Assembly (NCBI GenBank): GCA_963746255.1
Contig: CAVVAJ010000001.1
Location: forward strand, 248,001-312,000
Direction of reading: 5' to 3'
DNA length: 64,000 nt
DNA from: DAOVXM01 sp963746255
Lineage (GTDB): Bacteria > Chloroflexota > Anaerolineae > Anaerolineales > UBA4823
Positions 1 through 10,590 of this stretch are shown piece after piece (positions within the stretch are counted from its first letter, which is position 1; each line of letters begins with the position of its first letter). The notes under the pieces are model-generated. The model searched no databases. It was not told the origin of the DNA and saw only the letters and a program-made list of their open reading frames with translations. A program made the translations under genes and the position numbers.

Positions 1-97
1 AAGTACGGATATTATCCAAATCAGGTTCGAAATTCGAATGTATAATGTGCCGAATAGGTCTAGGCGTATAGGACTTTTTCTATCAATAGGTAAGGGA

Positions 98-547
98 ATG
101 AGAATAAACTTCGCAATTGAAGTAACCGGTGAACCGGACAAGGTATTTCCTTGGATAGACAATCCAGAAAAAGCAATGCTTTGGCAAAAAGGGGTCAAAA
201 AAGGAGCAATCATAAAAGAAACTCCTGAAAAAATTGGTACGACTTTCATTGAAGAGATGGAAGAGAGCGGAAATAGTTTGGAAATGCGTGGAGTTATTAC
301 TGGATATATTAAAAACAAAATGATTACTTTTCAACTTGAAAGCAAAATTCACGAACTTGACGTCTGTTACTCAATTACGGGAGGAGATGGGAGATCGGTA
401 ATTACAGTGGTATCAAATATTCATTGGAAATTTCCAATGAACATAGTGAGCATCATTTTTGGGCGCAAAATGAAGGCGGGGATTGTGAAGCAAATGGAAT
501 CAGAATTTGCGGAATTGAAAAGACTATGTGAAGAAGAAATTACATAG
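98..547 (+). CDS. SRPBCC (polyketide cyclase/START-like) family protein
   Basis: About 149 residues. The N-terminal strand, the helix with a buried W (PWIDNPEKAMLWQKGVKK), the glycine-rich middle and the long C-terminal amphipathic helix (MKAGIVKQMESEFAELK) follow the SRPBCC helix-grip fold, which binds hydrophobic ligands. I chose the ATG at 98, preceded by TAAGGG, over the in-frame ATG at 38, whose added 20 residues are basic and have no ribosome binding site. No signal peptide is visible, so it is probably cytosolic. The ligand is unknown. The gene is more AT-rich than the following genes and stands alone, so an accessory origin is possible. Family assignment is by pattern only. Confidence 0.7.
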   Translation: MRINFAIEVTGEPDKVFPWIDNPEKAMLWQKGVKKGAIIKETPEKIGTTFIEEMEESGNSLEMRGVITGYIKNKMITFQLESKIHELDVCYSITGGDGRSVITVVSNIHWKFPMNIVSIIFGRKMKAGIVKQMESEFAELKRLCEEEIT

Positions 548-783
548 TACAAACGTCAATTATGAAAATTGACCATCATTCAAGTGGATTCTACCCAGCA
601 CAGCGTGCACCTGACCTGTTTGATTTGTCGCAATTTAAAAGCTTTTTTCCTGGCGTTAGAATAATTCTGATTCATCAGTGTTATCTCTTCCCGCCCACAT
701 CCAGATAACGCAAACCGGTAGATGGAGAATCTAGCCGCTCGAAAAAAGAAACGGACAATTGGAAATAATGAATAAAGTTTCTA

Positions 784-1575
784 ATGCCAAAACTTCAGAC
801 TGCGGCTGGAAGAGCCTCTACAGAGTCGGCGGAGTGGCCGCGCTGGTTGTACCTCTTGCCTGCTGTGGCTGCCCTGTTCGTCGGGATCCATCTGCTGGTT
901 GAGGGGTATCGATGGCAGATAGTCCCTGCATATGTGATTGCAGCTATCATGGTTGTGGGAATGGTTCGGGGTATTCTGCAAAAAGCCAATCCACAGCGCG
1001 AAGCGCCCTCTCGCCGCCGTCGAATTGCAGCTATAATCGGCGTAGTGCTGCAGGAGGCCTTCCTGTTTACAGATACCGTGATGAACAACCTGAAATATGC
1101 CCGACAAGGTGCCACAGAAGAGGAGTGCATCGAAGCCGCCAAGCAAGCCAATGCGCATGACTTTATTATGCACCTGCCTCAGGGATACGACACGATGCTT
1201 ACCGAGCGCGGCGCCAACTTGAGCCAGGGACAGCGGCAGATGATCACCATCGCCCGGGCGATGGTGGCAGACCCGAAGTTGATGATCCTGGATGAGGCCA
1301 CTAGCAACGTGGACACACGCACCGAAAAACTGATTCAGGACGGTCTGCGTAAGCTGATGCAGGAAAAAACCAGCTTCGCCATCGCCCACCGTCTATCCAC
1401 CATCCGGGATTCGGCCAAGATTATGGTGCTCAACGGCGGCGAGATCGTCGAATATGCCCCACATGCTGAGCTGATGGCTGCCAAAGGCTTCTACCACGCG
1501 TTGTATATGAGCCAATTTAAAGGCAAAGCCCCCGGCGGTGCACATTCATCGGATATCGATTTTATCAGCACCTGA
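784..1575 (+). pseudogene. Chimeric relic: membrane-protein N-terminus joined to truncated ABC exporter ATPase
   Basis: The first ~75 residues contain two hydrophobic segments (LYLLPAVAALFVGIHLL and a second ending before QKANPQ). They resemble the membrane N-terminus of a hydrolase-type protein. From about residue 85 the frame becomes the C-terminal part of an MsbA/MdlB-type ABC nucleotide-binding domain: Q-loop (VLQEAFLFTDTV), signature LSQGQRQ, Walker B LMILDEATSNVD and H-loop AIAHRLSTI. The Walker A motif and the whole transporter membrane domain are missing, so it cannot be a working ATPase. An alternative ATG at 768 is in another frame. The join lies near 1020 and looks like a deletion or recombination scar. 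The ATPase identity is certain; the N-terminal identity is tentative. Confidence 0.8.
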
Positions 1576-1632
1576 TCCTCCACTGACTTGAAATTAAGGC
1601 ATTTTAATTAGGTACACAAAGGATGGAACGGA

Positions 1633-4330
1633 ATGGACCAGGAAAACGAACGCTTAAGTGAAATCCGGCAGGCGCAGGTGCCGTGGAAGAAGTGGGGACC
1701 GTATCTGAGCGAGCGCCAGTGGGGCACTGTACGCGAGGATTACAGCCTCTCTGGTGATGCCTGGAATTATTTCCCTCACGACCAGGCGCGCTCGCGCGCC
1801 TATCATTGGGGCGAAGATGGGCTGGCAGGTATCTCGGACGATAACCAGCAGCTTTGTTTTGCCTTGGCGCTGTGGAATGAAAAGGATCCCATATTAAAGG
1901 AACGTCTCTTTGGATTGAACAACAGCGAGGCGAACCATGGGGAAGACGTCAAAGAATACTACTTCTACCTGGATAATACGCCCACACATGCCTACATGAA
2001 GTACCTGTATAAATACCCACAGGCGCCATTTCCCTACGAAGATCTGGTACGGACCAACCAGCAGCGCTCACGGGACGAGATGGAGTATGAGCTGCTGGAT
2101 GCCGGCGTTTTTGATGAAGATCGCTACTTCGATGTGTTCGTGGAATACGCCAAAGGATCTCCGGAGGATATCCTGATTCGCATCACCATCTATAACAGAG
2201 GACCGGAAGCCGCTTCTTTGCACGTCTTGCCAACACTTTGGTTCCGCAACACCTGGAGTTGGTCCGAAGAAGCCACGAAGCCGATCATAAAACTTGACCG
2301 AGGCCCCAAGGGGATCAGTGCAGTCGCGGCGAGCCATTCGACCCTGGGAAAGCGCTACCTGTACTGTGCGGCCGAGCCAACGTTGCTGTTTACGGAGAAC
2401 GAGACCAACCACGAGCGTATCTCCGGCAGCCCCAACTCAAGCCCATATGTCAAAGATGGAATCAACAACTTCGTCGTCGCAGGGATGGCGGAGGCGGTAA
2501 ACCCGGAACAAACTGGCACGAAAGCTTCGGCCCATTATCCCCTCAGCCTTAAGCCCGGTGAAAGCCAGACGATCCGGCTCAGGTTGACGGATATTTCCCC
2601 AACAAGAGTTTAAACAGACTGCCGCGCCCCCTTTTGGAGATCAATTTGATCAACTTTTCCAGCTGCGGGTAGAAGAGGCCGATGAATTTTACCGGGGTAT
2701 CACTCCGGACAACCTGCCTGCGGACGCCAAAATGGTCATGCGCCAGGCGCTGGCGGGGATGCTGTGGACCAAGCAGTTTTATCATTACGACCTGTGGAAG
2801 TGGGTGCAAGAACACGGCATTAAGGATGCCACGAGCTTCCAAAATACACCCTTGCGCAATAAGCACTGGTACCATATGGTCAACGCAAACATCATCTCGA
2901 TGCCGGATAAATGGGAATATCCCTGGTATGCGGCCTGGGATCTGGCTTTTCACACCATTTCTCTGGCAATCATCGATATCGACTTTGCCAAAGAGCAACT
3001 CGCCTTAATGTTGGATGCCAACTACCTGCATCCCAATGGACAGATCCCGGCCTACGAGTGGAATTTCGGCGATGTGAATCCGCCCGTGCATGCCTGGGCA
3101 CTCGGAACGCTTTACCAGATCGAGAAAGAGATGCACGGTCAAGGTGATGTCGAGTTCCTTCAAGACGCGTTTCATAAGCTTATGTTAAATTTCACCTGGT
3201 GGGTCAACCGCAAGGATGCAAGCGGGAAGAACGTTTTTCAGGGTGGTTTCTTGGGTCTCGACAACATCGGCGTCTTCGACCGCAGCGCACCACTGCCCAC
3301 CGGAGGTCATCTCGAACAGGCAGATGGCACCGCTTGGATGGCGTTTTATGCTCTCTCGATGATGAACATTGCGCTGGAGCTGTGCCTTCACGACCTATCC
3401 TACCAGGGCATGGCGATTAAATTCCTCGAACATTTCCTATGGATCAACAGCGCCATGAATCGCTTTGGGGGCCAGGTCGATGATTTGTGGGATGAAGCCG
3501 ATGGCTTCTTTTATGATGTCATCAACCTGCCTGACGGCAAAGCAGCTCGCTTGAAAGTGCGCTCGTTGGTTGGTTTACTGCCTCTCGCGGCCTGTGCCAT
3601 CGTCAGCCCGGAAATGGTTCAAAAATTACCGGTCTTTATGGAGCGGGTTCGTTGGCTGGAACAAAATCGGCCTGAACTGACCCAAAGAATACCCTCCATC
3701 GAAAAACCCGGTGTGAAGAACCGCCGTCTGCTTGCCGTTTTAGATGAGGATAAACTCCGCCGCGTTCTGTCTCGCATGCTGGATGAAAGCGAGTTTTTTG
3801 GCCCCTATGGAATCCGCTCCATATCCCGCGTGCATCGAGACCATCCCTACGTCCTACATATCGGTGGGATGGAATACCGGGTAGATTATCTGCCTGCCGA
3901 GTCAAATACAGGTATGTTTGGAGGCAACTCCAACTGGCGCGGCCCCGTCTGGTTTCCAATGAACTTCATTCTGCTGCGCGGGCTGGTAACCATGCACGCG
4001 TATTATGGGGATGAATTCGCCATCGAGTGTCCCACCGGGTCGGGGCAGCAGATGACGCTGTGGGAGATCAGCCAGGTCCTTGCAGTCCGTCTGGCTAAGA
4101 TATTTCTGAGAGATTCTCAGGGTCGCCGCCCAGTTTACGGTAGCACAGAAAAATTCCAGGTAGACCCGCATTGGAAGGATCACTTGCTTTTCTATGAATA
4201 TTTCCATGGAGATAACGGTGCGGGTCTGGGTGCCAGCCACCAGACCGGGTGGACCGGCCTGGTAGCGCGCATCATTCAGATTTACGGCTCGGTCACCGAC
4301 TTTGAAAGCGATATTGAGTTCTTTACGTGA
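1633..4330 (+). pseudogene. MGH1-like glycoside hydrolase (GH63-type), frameshifted near 2600
   Basis: Two consecutive frames make one protein of about 898 residues, the usual length for MGH1-type glucosidases related to GH63 and mannosylglycerate hydrolases. Part 1 (1633-2613) is the N-terminal beta-sandwich region, starting ERLSEIRQAQVPWKKWGPYL. Part 2 (open in frame 2 from 2588, to 4330) is the (alpha/alpha)6 barrel, with RQALAGMLWTKQFYHYD, IPAYEWNFGDVNPPVHAW and the late YGSTEKFQVDPHWKDHLLFYEYFHGD. One extra base in the CCCCAACAAG stretch (2588-2613) explains the break. An AAGGA ribosome site precedes the ATG at 1633. The product would act on alpha-glucosyl or mannosyl-glycerate-type substrates in the cytoplasm. 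Either a true frameshift or a sequencing indel would explain it; the rest is well conserved. Confidence 0.9.
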
Positions 4331-4354
4331 TAGAACTCTAAAGGATAGCTGACG

Positions 4355-4480
4355 ATGAAGATGACTGTCAGAGGAATTATCTTCTTTGCGATTTATCTCT
4401 TTTTGGTCACGCTGCCCTTGGACACCACCGTCCCCATCCGAGTCGACCAAGATTATGCTGTTCAGTGGCGTGACGGGTAG
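4355..4480 (+). pseudogene. Short membrane-segment remnant after the glycosidase
   Basis: A 41-residue frame beginning MKMTVRGIIFFAIYLFLV follows the glycosidase stop by 24 bp. It has one hydrophobic segment and then the motif LPLDTTVPIRVDQDY before a stop. It reads like the truncated N-terminus of a larger membrane protein, possibly a transporter, with no continuation in any frame downstream. No function is assigned. Confidence 0.35.
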
Positions 4481-4646
4481 GGCGAGCTCAACAATCCCGG
4501 CCCGCTCCAAGCCAGGCTTAGGGTCCCGTTCGGAAGTTGCGTAGCCACGTCCACAACAGCGGATATTGGGTAGAATAAATCCATACCCGGCTGAAAACCA
4601 GTAATAACCGTCGATACTATCGGTACCGAGTGAGCGACTTAAGAGA

Positions 4647-5045
4647 TCACTTAGCAGCCCTAGATTCGCTCATGCGCGCATCAATCACCATTCCTGTCAG
4701 GTAAGTGGATAGGAAAATAAACACGAATGGGATCCAAGTTCCCAGGAGGCTTTGGAACATCTCCAAACTGCGGTTGATGACGAGAGCCACTAAGAAGAAA
4801 TCCATAAACATCACGATAAGCAGGAACATAATTGCTGTTAAGAGCGGCGGGGTGTAATGAAGTCGAGTGAAATAGAACCAGGAGATAGTGGCGAAGATAA
4901 TGGGGGCGCCAATGGCGTGGATGATGAGGGTGGCCTCGAGGGAAATAGTGCTCATACCGATGAACATGATAGCGCCACAGAGCGCCCACCCAAGCAAGCC
5001 CAAGGTGAGAATAGTGGCTGCATGGCTGAGAGCGAGTTGTCGCAT
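4647..5045 (-). CDS. Conserved-type four-TM membrane protein
   Basis: 132 residues with four hydrophobic segments (about 8-30, 38-58, 67-90 and 103-122). Notable conserved-looking blocks are ATISWFYFTRLHYTPPL and MDFFLVALVINRSLEMF. The ATG is preceded by AAGGAGGATGAATT, a strong ribosome binding site, which fixes the start. It stands alone between a glycosidase and a lipoprotein gene. I recognise the general family look from Chloroflexota but cannot name a function. Confidence 0.7.
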   Translation of the reverse strand: MRQLALSHAATILTLGLLGWALCGAIMFIGMSTISLEATLIIHAIGAPIIFATISWFYFTRLHYTPPLLTAIMFLLIVMFMDFFLVALVINRSLEMFQSLLGTWIPFVFIFLSTYLTGMVIDARMSESRAAK

Positions 5046-5251
5046 AATTCATCCTCCTTAATGACCTTAGCTTTCAACGGCTCATAATTCTGCCCCACAG
5101 GTTGATAAGCATAGTGCTTTACGCTTAGAGCTATAAGGCACATTATACTTACAAATAAACCACCGGAAATGAATACACTCCGCGGCGCGGGATTTACCGC
5201 CGCGATAAACATTTACACCATGCAATTCCAGCCCAGGATCGCCGGTCCGTC

Positions 5252-5284
5252 TGAGGAGGGGGTCAAATGAGACTCTCACTCCCT
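5252..5284. repeat. 33-bp dispersed repeat, copy A
   Basis: The stretch beginning TGAGGAGGGGGTCAAAT and ending ACTCTCACTCCCT recurs at 8765-8797 with a single G/A difference. Both copies are intergenic, and both lie near genes for exported proteins (copy A just downstream of the lipoprotein gene that ends at 5320). Only two copies are visible in this window. Confidence 0.8.
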
Positions 5285-5319
5285 TAAAATCAGCCAGCGA
5301 AATCACACAACCAGCCGGT

Positions 5320-7281
5320 TCAGGGAGTGCAGGACTCGAGCGGTGTCAGCGTTATCGTATTCGTGTACTCCTTGCAGCCGCCACCCTCCAAATTGACACA
5401 GCCGCGCGTTTCGGTTTGCGTCAGGATGAGCGTATCATCACCGGGTTCTTGTTCTTCAATGGTGAAGTTGCCCGACCCGCTGAAGCTGAACCCGCCCCCG
5501 GAACCGGCGTAGGTGTATGAGCCGCCGTTAGAGGACGTGGGCGAGTATGAAAAGGTAGCGTTGCTGCCGTCTGGTATCGCACCTTCGAGCTGGAACGGAT
5601 CGGTCAGCCCGCCGCAGATCGTACCGGTGATGGCGATGCCCTGCCCGCCGGAAGCAGAATAGCCGGCGCGCCAATCTTTCATCATAAAGACGCGTTCACC
5701 CAGATCATAAGTGAATGTTTTAAGCATATCAATCAGACCGCCAATCAGACCAGCCGCTCCTGGCGAAACCCCAAAGGTCAAGCCGCCAAAAAAAATGTTG
5801 GCCATCGTTTTTAGTCCAGATTCCTCCGGCTGCGCTGAAACAAAGACTGAGTATTCTTCGTCGATAGACCGCGAACTCTCCGGTAATTGCTTTTTCTGAG
5901 GAGACCCTTCCACCTCTAGGGTAGCTTGGCCGTCCTTATCCGTGTAGCTGCGGATCTGATCGTAATCAGCAAAGCGGACCCGGTCTGGGACATTCTTACC
6001 ACCCTTAAAGTCCATCTCAGCCCCAGCGATCCAACCTCCTGCCGGGAAATTGAAGCCAACGCCCAATACGCTGCTGATAAAGCTGATGAAGCACTGGCGG
6101 GCTTCCTTCCCGTCGGGCAGCTTGCCAGGGTCTGAAATCAAGCTCCAGGTGATGGTGGCAGTTTCCCCCGGCGAGGTACTCTTGGTACGGGTGAGTGGGT
6201 CTGGATTTTGAACGGCATCCACATCCATGGATGAGAGCTGCATCAGGAAGCTGACCGCGCCGCCGATGACATTCGCCCAGCCCACCGCTTTTCCGGTGGC
6301 TTGGATCGTGTCGGCGTTGACTTTCATGTACTTCAGCGACGTTTCCAGCACCCCGGGCAGGCTATCTTCCATCCCCGGCAGCTGCACTCCACCGCCAAGC
6401 AACTTGCTGCTAAGCCAATTGGCCCAGTAGGTGACGTCTTCATCGCCCAAAGCTTTCGCGCAGTCAAATCCGCCGGTCTGCATCTGGCTGCTGGTCAGGT
6501 GATAAGCAGCCAGCACCATGCCACCCTGGGGTACGGCAGCCTGGGGCGAGAGCTGGAACAGGTCAGCCCGCAAAGCTACCCAGAAGAGCAGTTGGAGCAG
6601 GGGCACATCGATCGAAGCGGTCTGTGCAGTGGTAGCACTATCCAGGATATCCAGCTGCGACCCGCTGCGCAGGATGCGCTCACGTGCAACCGCACCCATC
6701 AGCCGCACGGCGGAGTCCTGGCTCTGCAGGGCTAAACGCAGGTCGGACAATAGGGTCTCACCCAGCGCCTGCGAGTCTTCAGCATCCATGCCGAAGGCCA
6801 GTCCCAGCAGCCGCCCGGCGTCACTGACCAGGATACCGTGTCCGGGTATATCGAGGCTGGCGGCATACCACACCTGCCAATATGGCGGGCCGATCGGGTC
6901 GTCGCTGCCATCCAGGGAGCTGCGCCCGTCACCGATGACCGGGATGCCGAGCGCCTGATACAACCCCAACCAAGCCGCCAGGTTCTCCGGTCCCGCCAGG
7001 GCATCCGCCAGGGCTTCCGCCGCTTGTTCCGGATCCTGGGTAGAGACCGCTAACGGCGCCGGGGGTGCCGGCAGGATCGGAGAACTGACCGGCAGGACCA
7101 CGCCCTGTTCCGGAGCGGGTGAACTAGGGGGGGTTTCTTGGTCCTCCAGTAGAGCTGATGAACTGGCCGGGTTTTTTTGGTCCTGAACCGCATCCGGCAG
7201 TGTGTTCGTGAATAAATTACAGCCCAAGGAGAAGATCATTAAGAGAGAAAAAAATACCAAACTTGGTTTTAATTTCATCAT
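5320..7281 (-). CDS. Large secreted lipoprotein of unknown function
   Basis: About 653 residues. The start is the ATG at 7281, which follows AAAGGGCAGC; the longer start at 7296 lacks this. A type II signal peptide ends in the lipobox SLGC (Cys about residue 21), followed by a low-complexity P/S/Q linker (about 25-85), so the protein should be anchored outside the membrane. The body has a helical part (about 95-320) and a beta-rich C-terminus with G/S-rich strands (SYTYAGSGGGFSFSGSGNF) and paired cysteines (GTICGG, GCVNLEGGGC, ESCTP) that could form disulfides. No catalytic motif is recognised. The gene is intact, unlike many neighbours, and convergent to nothing on its 3' side. Confidence 0.8.
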   Translation of the reverse strand: MMKLKPSLVFFSLLMIFSLGCNLFTNTLPDAVQDQKNPASSSALLEDQETPPSSPAPEQGVVLPVSSPILPAPPAPLAVSTQDPEQAAEALADALAGPENLAAWLGLYQALGIPVIGDGRSSLDGSDDPIGPPYWQVWYAASLDIPGHGILVSDAGRLLGLAFGMDAEDSQALGETLLSDLRLALQSQDSAVRLMGAVARERILRSGSQLDILDSATTAQTASIDVPLLQLLFWVALRADLFQLSPQAAVPQGGMVLAAYHLTSSQMQTGGFDCAKALGDEDVTYWANWLSSKLLGGGVQLPGMEDSLPGVLETSLKYMKVNADTIQATGKAVGWANVIGGAVSFLMQLSSMDVDAVQNPDPLTRTKSTSPGETATITWSLISDPGKLPDGKEARQCFISFISSVLGVGFNFPAGGWIAGAEMDFKGGKNVPDRVRFADYDQIRSYTDKDGQATLEVEGSPQKKQLPESSRSIDEEYSVFVSAQPEESGLKTMANIFFGGLTFGVSPGAAGLIGGLIDMLKTFTYDLGERVFMMKDWRAGYSASGGQGIAITGTICGGLTDPFQLEGAIPDGSNATFSYSPTSSNGGSYTYAGSGGGFSFSGSGNFTIEEQEPGDDTLILTQTETRGCVNLEGGGCKEYTNTITLTPLESCTP

Positions 7282-7605
7282 GCTGCCCTTTGACAAGTAG
7301 CTATTGGTTATTTGGCCTATGCGTACTGAATAGGAGGAATTTGGTGATTATACGACTATATAAAAATCTGTGTGGTCGAGTTTTTGGGGCGTGTTTAGTC
7401 CAGCAGTAAGTGGGCGTGGAAAAGCAGCTGCACCAATTTCCGGCGAGTGAAAACAGGGGCAGACTGGGAAGTGGCTTGGGTTATGGTCGAGTTGTTACCT
7501 CTCCGACGGCGGCGCTAGCCGTGGTAACCCTAATTGCTGGTCATGTACTCGCTGCGCACAATACAAATGGCTGGAAGTGGAGCTGGGCAGAACTACATTT
7601 CATGC
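7282..7605. other. Intergenic region between two exported-protein genes
   Basis: This is the presumed 5' region of the lipoprotein gene on the minus strand and the 3' flank of the gene at 7606. A plus-strand frame at 7410-7616 has no ribosome site and atypical composition. No terminator or clear promoter was seen. Confidence 0.5.
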
Positions 7606-8388
7606 CTATCTCATGATCAGCGGTAGATAAATAAATAAATCGGGAACTGCAGAACACACACCTATCGCAAGCTCTGCTATAGAAGTCTCACTGACGCCCG
7701 GAAAGAATTGTGAACTGCCAAAACTTTCATCTGCTTCTGCATCCAGATACTCTAGTCTAAACCCCGTTACTTCATCCGGATGAAGACAGAAGTCGAGCGT
7801 ATCTTCACTGCACAATGGGAATTTAGCCTCGAAATGGTTCAGGCTGTCCGCTCTGCTCGCAGCTCCTGCGCCATCTGCGGTGCCTCCCCCCTCGATGTCT
7901 GCTTGGTTCGATCCAGTCAAATTGTACATATAGCGATCTTCGAATTGGGGATCCCCTGCCGCTAATGCTAAGACATTATTCTCCAACTCATGTAAAGAGC
8001 CGCTCAGATCATCATCAAAAATGATGATAAATGCATCCCCTTCTGGCAGATATTCACCTAATGGACTGAATTCATCATCGTTTATTGTGAACCCCATATA
8101 CAAGTAATTCGCACTGTTCATCACATGAAGCGTGGTTGTAAATGGAGCTACCGGCGCATTAGTTATCAGTTGAACCGTTAGCGTAGCTGCATCGCTCCAT
8201 TCTATTGTTGATACATGCCCATCGATAGTGGGGAGACCGCATGTAGCGCTTATTCTTTCCCCTGATCGAGCAAGTGCACTAGGAGACATATCCTCCAGGA
8301 CTACAGTTAGTAATGCAAAAATTAAAAATACCAAAAGTACACATATAAATACCCGGGGTTGTTTGTCTTTCCTCATTGTGGTGTGCAT
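7606..8388 (-). CDS. Secreted protein with DOMON/CBM9-like region and LP-type C-terminal tail
   Basis: 260 residues. AGGAGAAAGAAAC precedes the ATG at 8388. A signal peptide or membrane anchor covers about residues 12-42. The middle resembles the DOMON/CBM9 beta-sandwich seen in exported carbohydrate- or haem-binding proteins: PTIDGHVSTIEWSDAATL, then YLYMGFTINDDEF and DAFIIIFDDDLSG. The C-terminus is IYLPLIMR, the same kind of short tail as in the proteins at 14157 and 58380 and the relic at 60095. The role of the tail is unknown; it is probably an export or anchoring signal. The domain call is from pattern only. Confidence 0.7.
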   Translation of the reverse strand: MHTTMRKDKQPRVFICVLLVFLIFALLTVVLEDMSPSALARSGERISATCGLPTIDGHVSTIEWSDAATLTVQLITNAPVAPFTTTLHVMNSANYLYMGFTINDDEFSPLGEYLPEGDAFIIIFDDDLSGSLHELENNVLALAAGDPQFEDRYMYNLTGSNQADIEGGGTADGAGAASRADSLNHFEAKFPLCSEDTLDFCLHPDEVTGFRLEYLDAEADESFGSSQFFPGVSETSIAELAIGVCSAVPDLFIYLPLIMR

Positions 8389-8953
8389 TGTTTCTTTCTC
8401 CTGGATACTTAAGCTTTATTCATCATATCGTTTAACACATTTTTTGCTCCCGAGATACAGAGTTATGCAGCCGGGATGGTGACAATCACTGATTGGTGCC
8501 AATACATCCATAACGGATTGAGTGAGAGTCTTTTCAATGCGATAAATTTAATCTTTCCATTAATTCCCATCCAGCCTCACGATCTCCCGCTAGAGTCAAC
8601 ACCGGTGTTGATTGATGTTGGTTTACCTACCCCCCAGCCCCCTTCCACCTGGAATGGGGAGTAACGACGCCAATGAACGATTTTTCCTCCATTCTCAAAG
8701 ATATCCGTCAACCCCACCAGCGGGCTGACCATGAAAAACCTTCCTCCCCCGTTGGGGGGAGGATTGAGGAGGGGGTCAAATAAGACTCTCACTCCCTAGC
8801 CGCCATTGGCAGAAAGAAAGCACTGCGTTTTGACCAAACCCGATCTTGGTTTACAATGGGATCAATTATATCGCCGCGGAAACGAAAACCGTTAGGTCTA
8901 GAAAAATATAAGTGCAAGCTGGAAAAACGCATGTTAATGGATGGACACTACTG
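8389..8953. other. Intergenic region with repeat-derived sequence
   Basis: The region holds C-rich and G-rich tracts (about 8631-8770) and copy B of the 33-bp repeat. Frames here (for example 8577-8792 minus) consist of repeat translation with low-complexity prolines and glycines and are not genes. The C-rich stretches can pair with the G-rich stretch near 8750-8775. No promoter could be assigned. Confidence 0.5.
8765..8797. repeat. 33-bp dispersed repeat, copy B
   Basis: Nearly identical (32 of 33) to 5252-5284 and in the same orientation. It lies about 160 bp upstream of the methyltransferase gene and directly 3' of G-rich sequence. Confidence 0.8.
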
Positions 8954-9715
8954 ATGCTTGAGCACACGAATCTAGAAGACTATGAAGACCCCGTGATTTA
9001 TGATGATGAGAATAAGGATTTTGGCCCGGATGGACCTTTCTATCTAACACTGGCTCAACAAGTGGATGGTTCCGTACTTGAATTAGGATGCGGCACTGGA
9101 CGCGTTACCATCCCGCTGGCCCAAAGTGGGATTGATATGACCGGTCTGGATATTATGCCGGGGATGCTTGCCCGCGCGCAAGGTAAAGCCGGAGATCTGC
9201 CGATACAATGGATAGAAGCAGATATTAAAGATTTTCATTTGGGGAACCGGTTTCAATTGATCTACACAGCAGGCAGTGTTTTCCAACATTTGGTTGAACG
9301 CAGCGAGCAAGAAAAGATGTTGGCGTGTGTGCGCGAGCACTTATCGCCTGATGGACTGTTTGCTGTGGATTTGCTCTTCCCGAGTCGAGGCTCCATGGAA
9401 GACGCAGAAGAACAGGATTGGTATACGTATGAGAATGAAGAGGGGCAAACGGTCAGGGTAACGGGAACAGACGAATATGACCCAATCAGGCAAATCAAAC
9501 ACGAAACGGCCTATAGGCACTGGCGTGATGGGGAAGGTCGAGAGATTGTTAAACGGGCGCGATTTTCCCTGCGGCTCATTTTTCCACAAGAGATGGAGGC
9601 GTTATTACACTACAATGATTATTCCATAATACATCGTTATGGGGGATGGGACCGGAGTCCTCTAACGGCTGAGAGCCAGAATATGATTTATGTATGCAAG
9701 AGTAATGAGACCTAA
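8954..9715 (+). CDS. Class I SAM-dependent methyltransferase
   Basis: About 253 residues. Motif I VLELGCGTGRVTIPLA binds S-adenosylmethionine, followed by the acidic motif II (GLDIMPGML) and motif III (QWIEADIKDF). The C-terminal part (SLRLIFPQEMEALL, YGGWDRSPLT) is typical of Methyltransf_25-type small-molecule methyltransferases. I prefer the ATG at 8954, because family members start close to the 'LEDYEDPVIYD' block; an in-frame GTG at 8912 would add 14 residues. The substrate is unknown. It is monocistronic, and no ribosome site is strong for either start. Confidence 0.85.
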   Translation: MLEHTNLEDYEDPVIYDDENKDFGPDGPFYLTLAQQVDGSVLELGCGTGRVTIPLAQSGIDMTGLDIMPGMLARAQGKAGDLPIQWIEADIKDFHLGNRFQLIYTAGSVFQHLVERSEQEKMLACVREHLSPDGLFAVDLLFPSRGSMEDAEEQDWYTYENEEGQTVRVTGTDEYDPIRQIKHETAYRHWRDGEGREIVKRARFSLRLIFPQEMEALLHYNDYSIIHRYGGWDRSPLTAESQNMIYVCKSNET

Positions 9716-9849
9716 GATCAGATATCCACACCTAATATACCGACCAGAACCAGGCATAAAGAACTTATGTTCCCAACCTGTTAGCCAGCCAGCAGATGGA
9801 AGGGGAGCTTTGAACAGCACGTATCTTGAGCAGGAGTATGCTCGCACCA

Positions 9850-10590
9850 TTAGCACATCGAACCGGTCAGCGCCACTTCGCCACCGCAGAAAACGGTTGG
9901 AGAGCCGGGAATGGTGATCTGGATCAGCGCGGCGATCATTTGGTGCTTTTTCCCCTCCGCCGGTTTGGCCGCGTTCAGTTGTTTATCAGCCGTTGTCTCG
10001 CCACCGGGGGTCAGCGTCCACAGTAAGCGTTCGGTATCGTGGCTGTCCAGTAGGTTCATCGGGCTGTAGAATGCCTCTTGCGGGTAATCTTCCTTTTCCG
10101 ATTCCAATCGTGAGGCGAATTCAATAGGTGAGATCTGCCGGCCGCTGTCGGCAAAGCCCTTCGAGACAAAGCTGCCAGGCGTGAGCAGTCCCAGCACGGC
10201 GTCCCGCAGGCGGTAGTTAATCGTCGTATCCGCCCGGTTCCCGCGCAGCATGCCATGTACGGTTGCTTGACCTGGAGCTGTACTGCTGGGGTCCATGACG
10301 AAAAGTCCGGATACCAGGTAGCAGATGGCAATGATGGTTAAAAGCTGGCTGCCTACCCGCGCGGCTTTGCCAGTATGAAACTCAGCCGCGACACCACGTG
10401 CAAATAGGAGCAGCAGCTCGCCAAAAACCATAAAATTCGCGATTCGAATCCAACCGCACAGTCCGATTGAGAGCTCACTGACCTGTTTAGCTGTGGGTCG
10501 TAACCTGGATGCAGCCAGCCCTCTAGCGTGATTACCGCCACAAAAAGCGGTGGGCTAACAATGCCAGCCTATGCGATTAGTTGAGATTTG
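9850..10590 (-). pseudogene. Chimeric relic: DUF998 membrane protein joined to GH13 amylase fragment
   Basis: Reading leftwards, the 5' part (about 10590-10245) matches a DUF998-type membrane protein: EGWLHPGYDP, then SELSIGLCGWIRIANF in a second frame, and MDPSSTAPGQATVHGML. A frameshift lies near 10430. In the same frame as the last block the sequence becomes a GH13 alpha-amylase/neopullulanase fragment: NYRLRDAVLGLL, then NLLDSHDTERLLWTL (the conserved region IV aspartate) and PGSPTVFCGGEVALTG. It then ends without the rest of the barrel. Neither parent gene is complete. This is clear decay plus an in-frame join near 10240. Confidence 0.8.

Noticed and set aside
781..1389. Long minus-strand frame of 202 residues
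   Set aside because: It is antisense to the clear ABC ATPase motifs; a shadow frame.
5082..5306. Minus-strand frame of 74 residues next to the lipoprotein gene
   Set aside because: It covers the 33-bp repeat, like 8577-8792 minus, and has no ribosome site; repeat translation, not a gene.
10436..10460. GATTCGAATCC stretch resembling a tRNA T-loop
   Set aside because: No T-stem pairing and it lies in DUF998 coding sequence.
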